Positions 19,560 through 22,675 of a DNA stretch of 22,675 nucleotides are shown in pieces. Under the pieces are notes generated by a model. It did not search any database. It saw only the letters and a program-made list of their open reading frames with translations, and was not told the origin of the DNA. Where the stretch lies: positions 1 to 22,675 of the forward strand of contig JAYMTF010001549.1 in NCBI GenBank assembly GCA_036897485.1, given 5' to 3'. Both the position numbers and the translations under genes were made by a program. The DNA comes from Pelargonium nanum. Lineage: Eukaryota > Streptophyta > Magnoliopsida > Geraniales > Geraniaceae. Positions within the stretch are counted from its first letter, which is position 1, and every line of letters starts with the position of its first letter.

Positions 19560-20360
19560 CTCCTTCAAAATATGGGTGATTCGCCATAAAATATCGGAAA
19601 TAAATCGGCCAATAACCAGGTGACACGTGGTTCGCTCGGATGGTCAAGAAAAGTCAACGGACAATGATGAAAGAGAGACCGAGTGCGAGAGCAAGATTCG
19701 CAAAGAGTTGTTCGGGTCAAAACTAACCCGAATAGAGACCCATACCAGAAAACCACTAAGAACCTTTGGACGGATGGACGCTCCCTCCACGGACGGACGG
19801 ACGCTCCCTCCACGGATGAAAGCATCATCCAATGGAGACCCACCCTAACCCTGCTAGTGAACAAGTCTAGCAGGTTGATGGAAAGAGAAGAGACATGAGT
19901 GCCTGCGGGCCCCACCTCGACAACAACCAACCAGGAGACGCCATGCATGTGTCAGGTAAACCCCAAATCAACTGTAAAGAATTCGGTCAATTCACTATTC
20001 ACTACACACGCGTGAGAACCCAAAAACTCTCTCGACTGTTCTTCGTGTTCTTCGCGTGTTCATCGCAATCTTCGTACGTTTTTCATCATTTGAACGGACT
20101 ATGGAGATTCGATTCTCATTTTCATCATATTATTTTGTTTGTGTAGAGATCTTACTATTCCGTCGGAGACGGTTCCCCGGACACACATCCGGGGTTCTGC
20201 TTAACGGGGTGCTACCTACGCAGGCCATCAACAGGACTTGGAGCATAGTGACCCTAGCTGGACTTGGAACTAGATTTGGACCAATTTTGATTAAGTGTAG
20301 AACCTTGACTGGACATTGACTAAGTGGAGAAGAAGACTTGACCCTAACTATTGAAAAAGA
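19560..20360. mobile_element. GC-richer block, probable old retroelement or other repeat
   Basis: This stretch is clearly less AT-rich than its flanks and has no conserved protein. It holds a two-copy 23-bp tandem repeat (GACGCTCCCTCCAC at 19777 and 19800), a perfect 8-bp hairpin (CCTGCTAG / CTAGCAGG, about 19848-19872), and a perfect 7-bp hairpin (CCCCGGA / TCCGGGG, about 20173-20194). Repeated GACTTGGA-type strings follow 20230. CATCAACA ends near 20232 and could be an LTR edge, but I find no matching start or target-site duplication. Open frames of 70-90 codons on both strands appear to be by-products of composition. Confidence 0.35.
19777..19822. repeat. 23-bp tandem repeat, two copies
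   Basis: GACGCTCCCTCCACGGA begins at 19777 and is followed by a GACG-rich spacer; the unit begins again at 19800 as GACGCTCCCTCCACGGA. The period is 23 bases. GGAC/GGAT tetramers between the copies suggest slippage. Confidence 0.75.
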
Positions 20361-20817
20361 AGACAAGACGACAGTGTATTAAGAACTTGAGTTGGACTTA
20401 GAAAAAATAGTTGAATCAATGAGTTACTTAAGAAATATAGGAAAATTTAATAAATATTTTAATGACGAAAATACACACTCACGCGTATATACTATAACCT
20501 CACATCATGCCCAAAAAGATTTTAAACCCGAGTCCTCGTGATTGCACTCAAGTTGTTGTGCATATATATATAAACAAGGAACAAAGATTCATGCATCAAC
20601 ACATACATAGAACATTGGTATCATATACATTCATTAAACTTCATTTTCTGTAATCTGAATTAGCTACCTAAATAATTCTCAAATTAAAGTTAAGATTCTT
20701 ACCATGAATATATCTTAAATGTATGTGACCCCATAGGAAAATAATCCATATGTATTCAATGCAATATTAACTGTCTCTCCTCTCACATCTCCATGCATGT
20801 ATGTATAGTAAACAGCA
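20361..20817. other. AT-rich upstream region of the glycosyltransferase
   Basis: No gene is visible. The sequence is AT-rich with a short TA run near 20563-20571 and ends in the TATA box at 20818. Regulatory elements cannot be picked out with confidence. Confidence 0.5.
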
Positions 20818-20824
20818 TATAAAT
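20818..20824 (+). promoter_or_regulatory. TATA box of the glycosyltransferase gene
   Basis: TATAAAT lies 63 bases before the ATG at 20881, leaving a leader of about 30 bases. It is the best core-promoter match in the upstream region. Confidence 0.65.
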
Positions 20825-20880
20825 GACCCCATAAACACTGTCTTCTTCTCCAAAACCACACATTAATATTTTCAGTCTCC

Positions 20881-22305
20881 ATGGCATTACCACATGTTGT
20901 TCTCTTCCCATTCATGGCACAAGGCCACACCCTCCCATTACTAGACCTAGCCAAAGCTCTCTCCCACCGCCGCATCAAAGTCACCGTCGTCACCACCCCA
21001 GCCAACGCCGCCTTCATCACCGCCCACCCCTCAAACCACCCCAACATCTCCGTCGCCGTCATCTCCTTCCCCGCCGCCGCCGGCCTACCCGCCGGCTGCG
21101 AAAACTCCTCCCACCTCCCCTCCATGGACTCCTACCTCCCCTTCCTCCTCGCCACCAAACACCTCCGGCGACCATTCGAGGACCTTCTCGCTCGCGTGTC
21201 GGACACCAAAACGCTCCCAATATGCGTCGTTTCGGACTTCTTCCTCGGCTGGACGCTGGCCTCGTGCCGGGCCTTCGGCGTCCCGCGGCTCGTCTTCCAC
21301 GGGATGGGAGTCCTGTCCATGGCCATTGCCAAGACCGTTTTGGTGCACGCGCCGCACAAGAAGACGCGGTCGTGTCGCGGCAATCTTGACCTCCCGGGGC
21401 TGGAGATCCCGTTCGTTTTGACGGCGGCGGAGCTGCCGGAGATGGTGGTTGCGGCGGCACGTGGGGATGAGGAGGACCCGTTTTGCCGGTTCATGTCGGA
21501 GGTGGGCGAGGCGGAGGCGGAGAGCTGGGGGGTGGTCGTGAACAGCTTCTTGGATCTTGAAAAAACGCACGTCCCGTGTTTCGAGTCTTTCTACAAGAAC
21601 GGAGCTAAAGCTTGGTGTATAGGTCCTCTCTCACTTTATGATGATGATAAATTTTTTTTGGAAAAAGCTAGGGCCAAAGAAGACATTTTAGTAAAGGAGT
21701 GGCTAGACGAGCGCGTCGACGCGACGGGGAGTGTGATTTACGTGTCGTTTGGTACACAGACGGAAATGTCGTTTTCGCAGCTGGACGAGGTGGCGCACGG
21801 CTTGGATGATTCAGGGTTTGGTTTCGTGTTCGTGGTGAGAGCACGAGCGTGGTCGCCGCCGGATGGGATGGAGGAGAGGATTAAAGGTAGAGGTGTGTTC
21901 GTGAGGGGATGGGTTGATCAGCGGCGAGTTTTGGCGCACGGCGCGGTTGGGGGGTTTATGAGTCACTGTGGGTGGAACTCGGTGTTGGAGAGTTTGTGCA
22001 CGGGCGTGCCGATTCTGGCCTGGCCTATGATGGCGGAGCAGTCGCTGAATGCTAAGTTTGTGGTGGAGGGACTCGGAGCTGGCTTGGGGATCCGAGAGGA
22101 TTATTCGAGGAGGGGAGTTGGAATCGTTTCGAGGTGTGCGATTTGCGAGAGTGTGAAGGAGTTGATGGGAGGAGAGAAGGGGAGGAGTGCACGGGAGAGA
22201 GCACGAGCGTTGGGGCGGGAGGCTGCGCGCGCGGTCCAAGATGGCGGTTCTTCTAGCAAAACCCTAAATCACTTAATTGCTCGACTTTCATGTGCATCTA
22301 ATTAA
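20881..22305 (+). CDS. UDP-glycosyltransferase, UGT90A type
   Basis: One uninterrupted ORF of 474 residues, the usual length for plant family-1 UGTs. These enzymes transfer a sugar from a UDP-sugar to small acceptors such as flavonoids, other phenolics or hormones, in the cytosol. The N-terminus HVVLFPFMAQGHTLPLLDLA carries the catalytic His16, and its partner Asp119 is in CVVSDFFLGW. The 44-residue PSPG box runs from Trp344 (WVDQRRVLAH) through HCGWNSVLE to Glu386-Gln387 (MMAEQ); the final Gln favours UDP-glucose in known UGTs. WVDQ, AWPMMAEQ and LNAK resemble Arabidopsis UGT90A1. The acceptor cannot be read from sequence. ATG at 20881 is chosen because it starts the conserved N-terminal strand and follows a TATA box by 63 bases. 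The first third is very C-rich, later parts are G-rich, with an AT-rich patch at about 21600-21700. All key residues are present, so it is probably functional. Foldback repeats flank it on both sides. Confidence 0.93.
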   Translation: MALPHVVLFPFMAQGHTLPLLDLAKALSHRRIKVTVVTTPANAAFITAHPSNHPNISVAVISFPAAAGLPAGCENSSHLPSMDSYLPFLLATKHLRRPFEDLLARVSDTKTLPICVVSDFFLGWTLASCRAFGVPRLVFHGMGVLSMAIAKTVLVHAPHKKTRSCRGNLDLPGLEIPFVLTAAELPEMVVAAARGDEEDPFCRFMSEVGEAEAESWGVVVNSFLDLEKTHVPCFESFYKNGAKAWCIGPLSLYDDDKFFLEKARAKEDILVKEWLDERVDATGSVIYVSFGTQTEMSFSQLDEVAHGLDDSGFGFVFVVRARAWSPPDGMEERIKGRGVFVRGWVDQRRVLAHGAVGGFMSHCGWNSVLESLCTGVPILAWPMMAEQSLNAKFVVEGLGAGLGIREDYSRRGVGIVSRCAICESVKELMGGEKGRSARERARALGREAARAVQDGGSSSKTLNHLIARLSCASN

Positions 22306-22390
22306 TTTGTTATTAAACGGTGTCTATGATCGTATACAGTAGTTTCAAATTATATCTGTGAACAAGTCAAAATTATTTACATGAGGTTAA

Positions 22391-22472
22391 GGATCCTAAG
22401 CCAAAAATTATTTGGCGTAGACTAAGCCACCAATGAGATTATGACACATCATTTAAATTGCTTGGATTTAGC
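22391..22472 (+). mobile_element. Foldback-family segment adjoining the palindrome
   Basis: AAGCCAAAAATTATTTGGC, then AAGCCACCAATGAG and TGACACATCATTTAAATT, match the inner part of the right arm at 22592-22630 (AAGCCAAACCAATGA, GATGACACATTATTAAATTT) in the same orientation. It also corresponds to the reverse complement of 19440-19500. It may be part of a larger element or a second copy next to the first. Confidence 0.55.
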
Positions 22473-22675
22473 GGGTCGCTCCGCTCACACAAATTCACTT
22501 GGGTGGGTAAATGAATATTTTAATGTGGTGGCAAGCTTTCATTAGTTTGGCTTAGGCTAAACCAAAATTTTTTTGGTTTGGATTCCTTATTCTTAAGCCA
22601 AACCAATGAAGGGATGACACATTATTAAATTTAATCCATATACACCCAAGTGAATTGGTGGGAGCGGAGCGTCCC
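22473..22675. mobile_element. Foldback (palindromic) MITE-like element, may run past the window end
   Basis: The 33 bases at 22473-22505 and the reverse complement of 22643-22675 agree at 30 of 33 positions (core CGCTCCGCTC and ATTCACTTGGGTG). Similarity continues inwards through TCATTAGTTTGGCTTA against TAAGCCAAACCAATGA, around a centre near 22570. The element thus folds into a hairpin of about 200 bases and has no coding capacity, as in foldback MITEs. A clear target-site duplication is not visible because the window ends at the right arm. It lies about 170 bases past the UGT stop codon. Confidence 0.72.

Noticed and set aside
21059..21570. Long minus-strand open frames (120-161 codons) opposite the glycosyltransferase
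   Set aside because: They are Arg/Pro/Ser-rich by-products of the GC-rich coding strand and show no domain.
21811..22239. 142-codon minus-strand open frame inside the glycosyltransferase
   Set aside because: It lies opposite the PSPG-box region; its composition mirrors the sense codons and no family is recognisable.
1..22675. CRISPR array, prokaryotic operon, phage or defence system
   Set aside because: No regularly spaced short repeats and no bacterial gene organisation; introns and AT-rich spacers show plant nuclear DNA.

Overview
This is a plant nuclear window, from a dicot. AT-rich intergenic DNA surrounds intron-bearing genes with GT-AG introns, TATA boxes and TGGGCY promoter elements, and the proteins are plant-type. 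I suspect a woody rosid such as Rosaceae, but only from general resemblance.

Layout: 1-3740 is AT-rich DNA with no convincing gene. 3757-4532 is the promoter and leader of the main gene, with a TGGGCY cluster and an upstream ORF. 4533-14790 (+) is one eight-exon gene for a predicted 2896-residue coiled-coil protein with a hydrophobic C-terminal tail, a golgin-like protein of the Arabidopsis At4g31570/TNO1 type. 15369-16107 (-) is a broken sarcosine/pipecolate oxidase: its FAD-binding N-terminus and C-terminus remain, but about 200 central residues are gone and the two halves are out of frame. 16165-19400 is AT-rich DNA with decayed repeats: an RNase H-like remnant, a tRNA-like B box and a two-copy tandem repeat. 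19406-19520 and 22391-22675 carry inverted relatives of one foldback repeat family. 19560-20360 is a GC-richer block that looks like an old retroelement or other repeat. 20881-22305 (+) is an intact intronless UDP-glycosyltransferase of the UGT90A type.

The three genes do not form a pathway: a membrane-trafficking scaffold, a dead amine oxidase and a small-molecule glucosyltransferase. I found no prokaryotic-style system, CRISPR array, rRNA or intact tRNA. The most informative unusual features are a tandem array of 49-residue coiled-coil repeats made partly by a 429-bp internal duplication, a 42-codon upstream ORF in the golgin leader, the internally deleted oxidase with its TATA box still in place, and the inverted foldback repeats bracketing the glycosyltransferase.
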